The notes under the pieces are model-generated. The model was not told where the DNA came from. It was given only the letters and a program-made list of their open reading frames with translations, and did not search any database. DNA of 64,000 nt from Vibrio campbellii CAIM 519 = NBRC 15631 = ATCC 25920 (GTDB lineage Bacteria > Pseudomonadota > Gammaproteobacteria > Enterobacterales > Vibrionaceae), in contig NZ_CP015864.1 in the NCBI RefSeq assembly GCF_002163755.1, positions 558,001 to 622,000 of the forward strand, read 5' to 3'. A program made the translations under genes and the position numbers. Numbering within the stretch: the stretch's first letter is position 1; each line of letters begins with the position of its first letter. Shown in pieces: positions 34,823 through 45,101 of the stretch.

Positions 34823-34867
34823 CGTTTTCATTTCAAAAATGTTAAGAAAAGAATGAAAAATGAAAAC

Positions 34868-34942
34868 TTACTGCTTTGCCATCTCTTTCTTCACCATAAC
34901 TGCTGCTGCTACGATGAAAGTGATGATTAGACCAAGTTCCAT
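34868..34942 (-). CDS. Tiny membrane protein (24 residues)
   Basis: Reads MELGLIITFIVAAAVMVKKE then MAKQ. One membrane helix with a basic C-terminal tail (positive-inside), GGGG-type ribosome site 6 bases upstream, and a perfect terminator after it. That is the layout of small bacterial membrane regulators. No known family recognised; too short for most gene callers. Confidence 0.6.
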   Translation of the reverse strand: MELGLIITFIVAAAVMVKKEMAKQ

Positions 34943-35064
34943 GAACTACCCCGATAGTCTTGAGAAAATTTACGACCTAAATTAAGAATCGGACATAGTT
35001 TAGCACTTCTATTCATTGAAGCTACCTTTTAACCAGTAATTTACGAATTTTTCCGATTTAGATC

Positions 35065-35091
35065 AAAAAAGGCGCATAACTGCGCCTTTTT
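35065..35091 (-). terminator. Terminator of galE
   Basis: GGCGCA (35071-35076) pairs with TGCGCC (35081-35086), A6 on the left and T5 on the right; acts on the minus strand. Confidence 0.82.
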
Positions 35092-35117
35092 GTTAATAAG
35101 GTGTAAAACTTAAAGTT

Positions 35118-36134
35118 CTAAGCGTCTGGGTAACCTTGTGGGTTATTTGACTGCCAACGCCAAGTATCACTTGTCATCTCTTCAAGCGTACGAACCGCTT
35201 TCCAACCAAGTTCGTTAGCTGCTTTTGAAGGGTCAGCCCAACATTCAGCAATGTCACCAGGGCGACGATCCACCAGCTTAAACGGAACTTCTTTACCAGA
35301 TGCAGCTTCGAACGCTTTTACCATTTCTAGTACGCTGTAACCGTTGCCTGTACCAAGGTTGTAAATATGAAGGCCTGCTTTGTTACCTACTTTGTCTAAT
35401 GCCGCTACGTGACCATCAGAAAGATCCATTACATGGATGTAGTCACGAACGCCTGTACCGTCTTTTGTTGGGTAATCACTACCAAATACTGATAGGAATT
35501 CACGACGGCCCACTGCAACTTGAGAAACGAATGGCATCAAGTTATTTGGAATACCTTGTGGATCTTCACCAAGCTCACCCGTTGGGTGAGAGCCAACTGG
35601 GTTGAAGTAACGAAGCAGCGTGATACTCCAATCAGGGTTTGCTTTTTGGAAGTCAGTCAAACACTCTTCTACCATCAGCTTGCTGCGGCCGTATGGGTTT
35701 GTCGCGCTTGTTGGAAAATCTTCCATAATTGGCACAGAAGCTGGATCACCATAAACCGTTGCAGAAGAGCTAAATACGATAGATTTAACGCCGGCTTCGC
35801 GCATTGCATCAACCAGAACAAGCGTACCGTTAACGTTGTTGTCGTAGTATTCCAGTGGTTTTTCTACAGACTCACCCACCGCTTTAAGGCCAGCAAAGTG
35901 GATAACGGCTTCAATGTTGTGCGCTTTCATTGCATCGACAAGCGCGGCTTTGTCACGAATGTCAGCTTCAATGAATACTGGTTTTACGCCGCAAACTTTT
36001 TCAATGCGCTCGAGCACGGTTGGTTTGCTGTTGTAAAGGTTATCGAGAATCACTGGTGTCATACCAGCTTCGATCATTTGAATACAAGTATGGCTGCCAA
36101 TGTAGCCCATACCACCCGTAACAAGTACTTTCAT
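35118..36134 (-). CDS. galE: UDP-glucose 4-epimerase
   Basis: Interconverts UDP-glucose and UDP-galactose for galactose use and surface polysaccharides. 338 residues, full length. NAD-binding VTGGMGYIGSHT, catalytic Ser/Thr region VFSSSATVYGDP and Y-x-x-x-K in NPYGRSKLM. No other gal genes are beside it, which suggests an envelope role rather than a gal operon. Confidence 0.95.
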   Translation of the reverse strand: MKVLVTGGMGYIGSHTCIQMIEAGMTPVILDNLYNSKPTVLERIEKVCGVKPVFIEADIRDKAALVDAMKAHNIEAVIHFAGLKAVGESVEKPLEYYDNNVNGTLVLVDAMREAGVKSIVFSSSATVYGDPASVPIMEDFPTSATNPYGRSKLMVEECLTDFQKANPDWSITLLRYFNPVGSHPTGELGEDPQGIPNNLMPFVSQVAVGRREFLSVFGSDYPTKDGTGVRDYIHVMDLSDGHVAALDKVGNKAGLHIYNLGTGNGYSVLEMVKAFEAASGKEVPFKLVDRRPGDIAECWADPSKAANELGWKAVRTLEEMTSDTWRWQSNNPQGYPDA

Positions 36135-36188
36135 TTTATCATTCCTTCTGACGCGAATCGGGCTAGTCTAAAGGTTTCTAGCCCATTT

Positions 36189-38147
36189 TTAAACTATATC
36201 TGGGGATTCGCAACCCATTAAAATTGCTTGGCCTTTACCCGCTTTCTTCGCTTGATACATAGCAGTATCCGCGCTCTTAAGAATTCTGGTCGCATCTCGT
36301 TCATTTACACCAACCAGTTTCACACCAATACTAACGCCAACTTTAAGTAGTGAGCCTCGGTATTCAATTGGCGAACAAATCGTCTCAAGTAACTGTTCCG
36401 CGATTCGTGTTACGATTTTTTGATTGGCAGGATTAACCAACATTACGAACTCATCGCCAGACAAGCGTGCGATTAAATCGCTGTGCCGCGTTGCACCAGT
36501 CATACGTTTAGCAACGATCTTGAGCACTTCATCGCCCGCATCATGACCATAAGTATCGTTGATACCTTTAAAGCCTTCCAAGTCGAGATAAAGTACCGCA
36601 AACTCGTCACGTAGATAGCCAGATCTTTGTACTAATTCTTCAAGCTCTAGGTGGAACTTGGAACGATTCGCCAGCCCCGTCAACGCATCGTGATGAGCTA
36701 AGTATTCTAGACGCTCCATCTCTTTTGCACTTGAGAGGTCGGTTAAAATAATCACCATGTCATACGCATTATGATCTTCGCTCTTAATGATACGATTTAC
36801 TCTTGCGAACATAGGTATGAGCTGACCTAAATTATTCTTTTCAATGACTTCCCCTTGCCACATGCCATAGTTATCGATCGACTCGAGGATACTTGGCATC
36901 ATGGCTTGCAGTTTGCGCCAGCGAATAGATTTTATGAATGGCTTACCAACTAATTGGTCCGAATCCAAACCAACAAGTTTGGTCACTGCGGGGTTCACCA
37001 TGGTAATGATGCCTTGATGATTCAGTACAACAAGTCCATCTTGACTGCTCTCAAACACACGCCCCGCAACACGCTGACGATTCATCGCTTCTTCAATTTC
37101 AGTAATGTCTTGAATCACGAATAAAAGGTAGCCGTGCTTGCTAAGAAGTCGGCTCGTTAGGCTCAGCTGCTGCTCGCCTTCCCTATTTTCAAGGTGAATG
37201 TCATCGCACTCTAAGCCACGACTCAGAATTTGTCTGAGCTCATTTGGTGTTTTAGTTTGAATCAAATCACAAATGTTAGCGGTTTCTATACCATGGTAGG
37301 TCTTTTCAAAAATTCGATGTGTCGCCCTATTGCAATGTATTACACGCCCTAAATTGTCAGTCACGATCAGTGCATCTTGAATAGAGTCCACGACTTCTTC
37401 AGCGAAGGCTTTACGGCGCTCTAATACTTCCAAGCTGTGCTTACGTTGTTTCTCCAATCTTTGTTGGCGATCGAGCATGAAGTTAAAAGAAGACACCAAC
37501 TCACCGACTTCATCTTTTGCGCGATGCTCAATACGGCCACTAAGATGATGACCATTTGCTACGTCCTGAAGCGCACGATTCACTTCAATGATTGGTCGCA
37601 GTACGCGACGCTCTACACCAAAGTAAAACACAACACTGCCGACCAAAAGAATAGCCAAAAACAGCAGCCCATCTTGGAGAAGCGCATCTCTCACTTCCAT
37701 CAGAGGCAACTGAGAAATAGTGACCCGTATTGCACCGACAACCTTGCCGTCATGAATGATAGGTTCTAATACATAAAGAAAGTGTGCCTAGAGAGCGTAA
37801 CCAACCTCATGCAAACGACTACGCTCTGTCACTGTCGGCGAAGGGAGCGTCGCACCATCCAAAGTAAAGATCGCAAATAACTGATTCTCTTTGTCGTAAA
37901 GCTTGACGCGTGATACGTTTGGCTCCTTCAAGAAATCAGCCAAAATCAATTGTGCTTGTTGCTTGTTCTTTGTTGCGAGCGCATCTTTAATTGAATGAGA
38001 GACATCGTTGATGAGAACCTTGGTTTGATCAACCAGTTCATGTTTCGCGGATTGATAAGTAATGTATGACGTGTAACTTTGAGATGTAACAAAGATGACC
38101 GTGATGAAAGCGAGAATCGGCCATATTAGCTTTGCTCGTAATGACAT
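36189..38147 (-). pseudogene. PAS/GGDEF diguanylate cyclase broken by an in-frame stop
   Basis: A single reading frame is cut by TAG at 37788-37790. The first part (ATG 38147, after ACAGGAA) encodes a membrane helix (LIWPILAFITVIFVTS) and most of a periplasmic sensor, ending EVGYAL. The frame resumes as AHFLYVLEPIIHDGKVVGAI, then a second membrane helix, HAMP, two PAS domains (QDALIVTDNLG, QDGLVVLNHQG) and a GGDEF domain with SGDEFVML. An SGDEF site can still be active. Full length would be about 652 residues. A downstream ATG at 37709 could give a sensorless fragment. It may be a true nonsense change or a sequence error. Confidence 0.85.
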
Positions 38148-38433
38148 ATATATTCCTGTCGCAGAAAGCAATTAAAAGACCAAAAGGATTGCTATGCAAA
38201 CTATCACACAAAAAGAAGAAATAAGATTAACACGACATGCAATGAAATAAACCTGAAATTCTCAGATATTAGACTGATCAGTCATGAATTTCTTGAAACT
38301 TCGGATCATTTCAAAGAACTTGATGATCTTTTCATCGTTCTATCAATAACCTTCTGCTCGAAAAATGAAGTTAGTCACTGAACTTAAACGCATTTTCCTG
38401 CATTTTTAAGCATGCTTTGGACTTTATAAACGT

Positions 38434-39189
38434 ATGACATTGAATAATCAGCAACTAACACTAAATTGCGACATGGGTGAAAGCTTTGGCGCATGGAAAA
38501 TGGGCGCAGATGAGCGCGTGATGCCTTTTGTCGATATGGCAAACATCGCTTGTGGTTTTCATGCTTCTGACCCAAATGTCATGCACGATACGATTACCCT
38601 CGCCAACCAACACGATGTAGAAATCGGTGCTCACCCAGGCTACCCGGACCTACAAGGTTTTGGTCGTCGCAGCATAAAAATGACCAACGACGAAATCACT
38701 AATATGGTGATTTACCAAGTCGGAGCTCTGCAAGCTTTGTGCAAAGCGCAATACACAGACATTGGCTATATCAAACCCCATGGTGCGCTGTACAACGATA
38801 TGATGCAAAGTGATGGCGTTTTTCTTGCCGTCGTCAAAGCTGTGGCGCTGTTTAAAGTGCCGTTGATGATTTTAGCTTCCCAAGAAAACGAAAAGTATCT
38901 CGAAATTGCTGACGATTTTGATGTGCCATTGCTGTTTGAAGCCTTTGCCGATCGTCTCTATCAAGACGATGGAATGCTTACGCCAAGAACTCAGCCTAAT
39001 GCCGTGCTAAACAGTGAACATGCTATTTTAGAACAAGTAAGAATGCTGGCAGAATCTGGTCGGGTAAAAACAGCTTCTGGTCAGTACATTCTTCTCGAAG
39101 CTGACACAATTTGTGTCCATGGGGATAACGACGAATCCATCGCTCTCGTTCAAAAGATTCGTCAAAGTCTCTACACCGGAGGAAATTAA
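38434..39189 (+). CDS. pxpA: 5-oxoprolinase subunit A (LamB/YcsF family)
   Basis: 251 residues. Family signature NCDMGESFGAWKMG at the start, ANIACGFHASDP and GAHPGYPDLQGFGRR. With PxpB and PxpC it hydrolyses 5-oxoproline to glutamate using ATP. Its stop overlaps the pxpB start by one base. Confidence 0.94.
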   Translation: MTLNNQQLTLNCDMGESFGAWKMGADERVMPFVDMANIACGFHASDPNVMHDTITLANQHDVEIGAHPGYPDLQGFGRRSIKMTNDEITNMVIYQVGALQALCKAQYTDIGYIKPHGALYNDMMQSDGVFLAVVKAVALFKVPLMILASQENEKYLEIADDFDVPLLFEAFADRLYQDDGMLTPRTQPNAVLNSEHAILEQVRMLAESGRVKTASGQYILLEADTICVHGDNDESIALVQKIRQSLYTGGN

Positions 39190-39872
39190 TGAATCAAGGG
39201 CAGTTTTCTATCTCTCCCATTTCTGAATGCAGCATCTTAATTCGATTCGACGACACCATTACTGTCGAACATATTGGTGAATTAGCGCATCAGATTGTCG
39301 ATAAGCTAAAACTTATTGTTATGAACGTGGTTCCTTCTTATCGAACCATATTGATCGATTACTTGCCCTTTAGAATTCAAGAATCCACGATTCTGCAAGA
39401 GCTCAATCAGATCGTCAGCCGGTTTGATGTCCAGTCAATGGCCAACAAGCAACCGAACTATATTTCTATACCCGTTTATTATTCGCAAGAAACCGCTCTG
39501 GATTTTGCGCGCTTCGAACAAAACGGATTATCAATGAATCAACTCATTGATCTGCATACTAAGCCGGTTTATACCGTTTCGGCGATTGGGTTTGCCCCTG
39601 GATTTGCTTTTCTCTCTGATGTTACTCAAGAGCTGCAAATGCCAAGGCATCAAACACCTCGAACCCATGTTCCTGCGGGCAGTGTTGCCATTGCTGACAG
39701 TAAAACCGCAGTCTATCCAGCAGACAGCCCTGGTGGGTGGAATATCATAGGCCGCACGCCAACCTCTCTATTTACTGATACCCCTCCCTTCATTCCATTC
39801 GAGGTGGGTGACAAGGTCACGTTTGGTTCGATATCCAAGCAGGAATTTGTGAATTTAAGAGGCGTTTTATGA
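39189..39872 (+). CDS. pxpB: 5-oxoprolinase subunit B (KipI family)
   Basis: 227 residues. Cyclophilin-like fold with signature GFAPGFAFL (about residue 135), RTHVPAGSVAIA and SPGGWNIIGRTP near the C-terminus. Overlaps both neighbours by a few bases, so all three subunits are translated together. An ATG-first start with AGGAAATT before it. Confidence 0.94.
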   Translation: MNQGQFSISPISECSILIRFDDTITVEHIGELAHQIVDKLKLIVMNVVPSYRTILIDYLPFRIQESTILQELNQIVSRFDVQSMANKQPNYISIPVYYSQETALDFARFEQNGLSMNQLIDLHTKPVYTVSAIGFAPGFAFLSDVTQELQMPRHQTPRTHVPAGSVAIADSKTAVYPADSPGGWNIIGRTPTSLFTDTPPFIPFEVGDKVTFGSISKQEFVNLRGVL

Positions 39873-40804
39873 GCTTCGTAGGTTTATTGGTAGAAAAGCC
39901 AGGCCCGCTCTCTTTGATTCAAGATTTCGGTCGCTTCGGGTTAGCACACATCGGTATCACTCAAAGTGGTCCAGTCGATGATTACGCTTACAGCTGGTCT
40001 AACCATCTTCTAGGCAATCCCGTTAACTGCTCTGTGATCGAAATTACATTGGGCAATGCGAGCTTTAAAGCCCTAACCGATTGTCATATGGCGATTTGTG
40101 GTGGTGACCTTAACGCAACGGTTAATGGGGGGCTCATTGCCAATTGGTCTGACTTTTGTCTGCGTAGAGGCCAAACACTTAAGTTTGGTATCGCGAAGAA
40201 TGGCCTTCGTGCTTACTTAGCAGTTAAAGGTGGCTTTGATGTACAAGCACATTTAGGAAGTACATCCACCGCCGTACGAGAGTCGTTGGGTGGCTTGAAG
40301 CAAAACGGCGAACCGCTGAAAGCCGGAGATATGATTGGATTTGAACCGCACGCACTTCCCTCATCAAAATCGAGGCAGATGACGTTCCGATTCAAACCTG
40401 ATTACAACTTACCCTTAACGCTTAGGGTTATCGAAGGCTATCAGTACGAAGATTTTGCTCAACAATCGATTGATGACTTTTATTCAACTGGCTTTACCAT
40501 CTCCCCCAATTCAAACCGCATGGGCTATCGCCTTGAGGGCGAAGCGATACAGCCACCTTATGATGGGGTGCTTTCAGAAGGTATTGCGCTTGGCTCTATT
40601 CAGGTTCCTAACGACGGGAATCCCATCATATTATTGAACGATCATCAGACCATCGGTGGTTACCCTAAATTTGGCTGTGTGGCGAGAATTGACTTACCAC
40701 GATTAGCGCAAGCCAAACCGGGACAAGAAGTGCGTTTTGTTCGCGGAGACAGACAAGGTCTGCAAGATGTGTGGTGCCAATGGGCTCAATTCTTTGGTTA
40801 TTAG
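39869..40804 (+). CDS. pxpC: 5-oxoprolinase subunit C (KipA family)
   Basis: 311 residues. GPLSLIQDFGRFGLAHIGIT at the start, SGPVDDYAYSWSNHLLGN, and INDHQT-type end (LLNDHQTIGGYPKFG). Forms the active complex with PxpA and PxpB. 4-base ATGA overlap with pxpB. No terminator recognised after it; the next gene is convergent. Confidence 0.94.
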   Translation: MSFVGLLVEKPGPLSLIQDFGRFGLAHIGITQSGPVDDYAYSWSNHLLGNPVNCSVIEITLGNASFKALTDCHMAICGGDLNATVNGGLIANWSDFCLRRGQTLKFGIAKNGLRAYLAVKGGFDVQAHLGSTSTAVRESLGGLKQNGEPLKAGDMIGFEPHALPSSKSRQMTFRFKPDYNLPLTLRVIEGYQYEDFAQQSIDDFYSTGFTISPNSNRMGYRLEGEAIQPPYDGVLSEGIALGSIQVPNDGNPIILLNDHQTIGGYPKFGCVARIDLPRLAQAKPGQEVRFVRGDRQGLQDVWCQWAQFFGY

Positions 40805-40857
40805 TAAGATAGCCGAGCCCAGATTGAAACACACCAAATCGAAAAAAAATGTGAGCG

Positions 40858-42291
40858 TTACATGCCGTAACGCTCTGCTAGTGCTTGAGGGTAGCCGCGT
40901 TCTTGCGTCAGTTTAATCGCAAACTGTTCTACTTCTTTTTCACTCCAATGCACAGTGACCGGGTGTTGCGTTTCAACATTGGATTCAGGCTCAACCCCAA
41001 ACCAATGTTTTGCCATCTTTTGTGCGGCAAGTAAGGTAGAAGAAGCCTTAACAACTTCGATTCGAGCGTAGTTATTCTCTTCGAATGTCACGTCAGCGGC
41101 ACGCAATACAGGATCGGTTCCCGGGATTTGTTGCGCACCAAACAGTGCTTTGCCACCCTTAACTGCATTTTTGTAATCCGGAATAAACTGAGCCATATGC
41201 TTAATCGCATTGCCCGTACGTTCATCTAGAATTTCTTGTCGCCAACCATTTCGGATCTTAGACAACAATCGTGGAGGCAGCTCTGGCTGTGCAGAAGTGT
41301 TAGAGCTCTCCACCAAGCCGTCATCAAATAGTGTGATGCCTTTTGTCATACCGTGCAATTGGAAGTAACCGTCACCATAAGGCGTTAATTGAGCCATGCC
41401 TTTATCGGTACCACGAGGGCCATGGAAGATCACTTCTGGCCATTGCTGCGTACATTCATTCCAACGCGTAACGTAAGCCGCCTTAAACTCAACCAATCGA
41501 TCGCGTTTCACGCCAATAGCGTCATCCACTGCACCAGTTTCAAAACCGCAAGCATTGATTAGGTAGTCACAGCTTAAAAGCTGATACTTATCGTCTTTAA
41601 GATATGTGAGCGCCCAATGTGAACAATCCCAATGGGCTTGCGTAAGTTCCGCTTGAGTCAATACCTCTACATTAGGCAGTTGATCTAGCGTCATATTCGC
41701 TACCGCAGCTAATCTAAACACGCTCCATCCGTACTCCTGAACTGCGACGACCGGATATTTAAGGGCTTCCAGATCTGCGTGTTGAGCAAACGGAATGCAC
41801 CATTCATCAATGCTCTTTGGGCTTTGCGGTTGTGTTTGCTGCGCCAGCGCAAGAAGTTCTGCTTTCGAGTACAGCTTGTAGTACTCATCGGGCTCACCAA
41901 GCACTTTGTTATCAGGCGCTTGTTGAACGAGCTTCTGATACGCCGATTTGATGACCTCTAAGCGCGGTAACAACGCTTCCGGATCACCTCCATCAGAATG
42001 TGGAACCGCGATTAAGGTAGGACGGACATTCAGTGAATGCGGATACAAACGAATCGTATCGATAGACTGAGCCAGAAGATCCAAGCACTGTTGCTCGGAA
42101 ATCTCTCGATAAAGGTTACCACCAGCATGTAAATGACAAATTGGAGGACCATTGACTAAAGAGACGCCTTTTTCGATTACGGACACTTTGAAACCTAACT
42201 CGGCAAAGTGAATGGCTGCAGTTGAACCCGCAACCCCACCACCGATAATAGCGATGTGTTTATCTTTACTATTTGGAAACTCAGACTTCAT
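40858..42291 (-). CDS. FAD-dependent oxidoreductase (DAO-like)
   Basis: 477 residues. N-terminal FAD-binding IAIIGGGVAGSTAAIHFAE and the adenine-binding acidic end (VIEKG). Later YLINACGFETGAVDD is the second FAD contact. Soluble. Resembles D-amino-acid or 2-hydroxyacid oxidase relatives, but substrate unknown. It lies convergent to pxpABC. A link to amino-acid or oxoproline use is only suggested by position. Confidence 0.82.
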   Translation of the reverse strand: MKSEFPNSKDKHIAIIGGGVAGSTAAIHFAELGFKVSVIEKGVSLVNGPPICHLHAGGNLYREISEQQCLDLLAQSIDTIRLYPHSLNVRPTLIAVPHSDGGDPEALLPRLEVIKSAYQKLVQQAPDNKVLGEPDEYYKLYSKAELLALAQQTQPQSPKSIDEWCIPFAQHADLEALKYPVVAVQEYGWSVFRLAAVANMTLDQLPNVEVLTQAELTQAHWDCSHWALTYLKDDKYQLLSCDYLINACGFETGAVDDAIGVKRDRLVEFKAAYVTRWNECTQQWPEVIFHGPRGTDKGMAQLTPYGDGYFQLHGMTKGITLFDDGLVESSNTSAQPELPPRLLSKIRNGWRQEILDERTGNAIKHMAQFIPDYKNAVKGGKALFGAQQIPGTDPVLRAADVTFEENNYARIEVVKASSTLLAAQKMAKHWFGVEPESNVETQHPVTVHWSEKEVEQFAIKLTQERGYPQALAERYGM

Positions 42292-42644
42292 TGCTTCACT
42301 GAAAATTTTATAAGGAGAAAGCTTTACTTAATGTGATTCTACTCGGGTTTGAGCATGATTAAAATCACAAAAAGTTCATGGGTTTGCATTTGTTAACGGT
42401 GAACGAAAAAAGTTACTTTTGAGAGCAAAAAATTTCCTAAAAAAGTGCTTGACGAGGTTGTTGGGAAAGCCGTTTTTTCTACCTGTGTGAATAATATTTT
42501 AACGCTAACACCCATGGCATAAAGCCTGCGGAAACACCCCACTTTACTAACACTTCAGTTATCCCAAAAGTTATCCACCGTTTTTGTGGATAACTAAAAT
42601 AAAAGTGTCGTGGAGTGCTTCCACTTGCTGCGAAAAAAGGCAGA
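42292..42644. other. Intergenic region with paired DnaA boxes
   Basis: About 350 bases with no gene. AT-rich first half. TTATCCACC (42571-42579) and, on the other strand, the perfect DnaA box TTATCCACA (42585-42593) form a 10-bp inverted repeat with AGTTATCCAC/GTGGATAACT. TTATCCCAA at 42559 is a weaker third copy. It lies downstream of the ybbP-like gene, and could also act as a hairpin. No AT-rich unwinding element or iterons seen, so not an origin. Confidence 0.55.
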
Positions 42645-45101
42645 CTAAGTGTTTACTGGTGTTAACAATCTTTTTATAAGACTCATTACTACGAGTGCCA
42701 ACACAGAGAACGTAGCTACTGGTAAAGCTATCCACAATTCAGGGTGAATCTGTGGACTAAGTTGGAAACCATACTTCATTACTGCTGCCACACACGCTTC
42801 TGCGGCAAAGACGGCAACACCACTCGCGACAAGCGCCATAATCCCATATTCAGCCCACAACGTCGTGTTGATACGTTTCTTACTGGAACCGAGGGTTCGA
42901 TAGAGTCGAATCTCTTCCTGACGCTGAGATAAGCTCAAACGTAATAGTGTAAATATCAACAGCAAACCCGCAACGACACCAAGAAGCGCCAGAATGGTAA
43001 TCGCTGATACTACCTGTTGGATAAGTTGTTGGATTTTGTCGCCCATGGTTCGAATATCGAGCACTGATACCGTAGGGTGAGCCCGAGACATTGAAGTCAG
43101 CAGAGCTTCATTACCATCGTCGATTCGATAGCTGATCAAATAAGAACCCGGCAAGCTTGCCATAACATCTGAAGAAAAGATGAAGTAAAAGTTTGGCTTC
43201 ATATCTCGCCACTCGACATGACGAATGCTGTCGACGGTAGCATCGAAGTTCTGACTGTTAATCACAAAACGCAGTTTGTCACCCAGATCAATACCAAGCT
43301 CGTCCGCGACTTGTGCTTCGACAGACACGCTTGCTTTGTTCGTCCAAGTGCCTGACAGGATGTCATTGTATTCTGGCAACGCATCCCCCCATGTTAGGTT
43401 TAACTCTCGGCTTACTGCATCAGAACCTTGACCTTGAGATTTTATCTCTTTGACACTCACACCGTTAATTTCGGCAAGTCGACCACGAATAATTGGGAAA
43501 GCCTGTGACCTTGTCACGCCATTTTTATCCAATGTCTCAAGGTAGCTATCGAGCTCATAGTCTGCAATATTCAATGCGAAAACGTTGGGGGCATCCGCTG
43601 GTAGAGTCCTCGCCCAATCAGCAAGGATATCGCTGCGTACAAGCCAAATAATAGAGAGCAGCATTAATGACAGAGATAAGGCGCCAAACTGCAAGCCACT
43701 CGTCACTGGGGTTCGGTTAATTCGACTTAAGGCGAGCTTCATCGCGGGCTTTGTCGATATATGAGCGAACAACTTGGTAAGCATGACACTCACGACGGCA
43801 AGCACAACAAACAAGGCTACAATGCCTGCAAGCACAATCCACACTAACGTGTTATTCGCGTACAGGATCAGCAATGGCACTACAGGGACCAGAACTAGCC
43901 ACATGCGCTTCCAAGAACGCTTACCAGAACCTTGCTGTAGCACCTCTAATGCTGGTGTTTTTATTAGACCAAGCAGAGGAATACCAAGCGCTGGTACCGT
44001 AATAAGCACAGCTGAAACAACAGAGATTAAAACCGGAGTGACGCCGTAACTAGGAAGTGGGTTTGGGAGAAGATCTTTGAGTGGAACTCGCAACAAATAT
44101 TCCAAGCCGCTACCTAATAAAAGACCAACGATGCTCGCACTCACCAGCAAGATAGTGACTTGAATCAGTAACCATTTTTCAATCCAACGACGACTTGCTC
44201 CCAAGCTCTTCAGCATCGCGATGGTTTGAGTTCGGCTGTTTACGTAACTTTGGCAAGTCAAAACCAACGTCGTTGCCGCCATGATGATGACGATCGCAAC
44301 TGTTAACGAAAGATATTGAGTTGTGCGCTCGAACACTTCATTACTGCGACTTGCCGTTTCTTGCGTGCGCCAGCGATCACTCGGAGAGAGTTCAGTATTG
44401 TCTTGAAGTTGAGTCAGCGTTGTATTATTACCTTTGAGGAACAGTCGATATTGAACACGGCTGCCAACCTGAATGGCGCCCGTTTTCTCAACGTCACTTT
44501 GGTGAATATACGCCGAGGGCATTTGTTGGAAAGGGTTGAAGCTCAGTCCTGGTTCCATCAACACAGCACCAGAGACCGTGAAATCAGCATCGCCAATAGT
44601 GACAATGTCACCTTTATTCACATCCAACTGCGCCATAATGCGCTCATCTAGCCAAAGTTGGTTTGCCTTCACATGACCTGACGAATTGCTGTCGAGAACC
44701 AGATCGCCCATCAATGGGTATTGCTCATCAACGGCTCGAACGGAAATAAGCTGCATCCCTGTCTCGCTAAATGCCATCGTCGCAAAGCGCGTCATGGTTG
44801 AGCGTTCTAGTTTATCTGTCGCGGCAATAAGTGCATCAGGAATGGGGTTAGCGGAAACAAATACAGCATCGGCGGTTAATGCATCTTTGCCCTGTTTTAC
44901 AATGACCTGTTCCATGCGCTCGGCCAAAGCAGAGAGCGCAAAGATGCTGGCAATAACCAAAATCAATGCGATGCTGATCGGCCACAGGTTCCCTTGACGT
45001 ATTTCACCTAAGCTCCAACGCACTAGGCTTTTGTTCGGGGAATGCTTCGCCTTTTGGTGGCTTGGCGCCGAGTCTTGTTCACTAGAAGAGATCACGGACA
45101 T
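42645..45101 (-). CDS. ybbP: ABC exporter permease, YbbP-type (FtsX family)
   Basis: 818 residues with about ten membrane helices. It has an N-terminal helix, a periplasmic domain (about 60-250), FtsX-type helices (about 265-430), a second periplasmic domain and a final FtsX domain (about 690-810). Two FtsX modules in one chain are typical of YbbP/LolCE-like mechanotransmission systems. It overlaps the ATPase gene by 10 bases. Substrate unknown; the TesA neighbour suggests lipid or ester export. Confidence 0.88.
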   Translation of the reverse strand: MSVISSSEQDSAPSHQKAKHSPNKSLVRWSLGEIRQGNLWPISIALILVIASIFALSALAERMEQVIVKQGKDALTADAVFVSANPIPDALIAATDKLERSTMTRFATMAFSETGMQLISVRAVDEQYPLMGDLVLDSNSSGHVKANQLWLDERIMAQLDVNKGDIVTIGDADFTVSGAVLMEPGLSFNPFQQMPSAYIHQSDVEKTGAIQVGSRVQYRLFLKGNNTTLTQLQDNTELSPSDRWRTQETASRSNEVFERTTQYLSLTVAIVIIMAATTLVLTCQSYVNSRTQTIAMLKSLGASRRWIEKWLLIQVTILLVSASIVGLLLGSGLEYLLRVPLKDLLPNPLPSYGVTPVLISVVSAVLITVPALGIPLLGLIKTPALEVLQQGSGKRSWKRMWLVLVPVVPLLILYANNTLVWIVLAGIVALFVVLAVVSVMLTKLFAHISTKPAMKLALSRINRTPVTSGLQFGALSLSLMLLSIIWLVRSDILADWARTLPADAPNVFALNIADYELDSYLETLDKNGVTRSQAFPIIRGRLAEINGVSVKEIKSQGQGSDAVSRELNLTWGDALPEYNDILSGTWTNKASVSVEAQVADELGIDLGDKLRFVINSQNFDATVDSIRHVEWRDMKPNFYFIFSSDVMASLPGSYLISYRIDDGNEALLTSMSRAHPTVSVLDIRTMGDKIQQLIQQVVSAITILALLGVVAGLLLIFTLLRLSLSQRQEEIRLYRTLGSSKKRINTTLWAEYGIMALVASGVAVFAAEACVAAVMKYGFQLSPQIHPELWIALPVATFSVLALVVMSLIKRLLTPVNT

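Noticed and set aside
35520..36221. 233-residue frame opposite galE
   Set aside because: Fully antisense to a conserved enzyme gene; no start signal or family resemblance.
42571..42593. Paired DnaA boxes as a replication origin
   Set aside because: No AT-rich repeats, iterons, rctB or other origin genes nearby; the region is near the expected terminus side.
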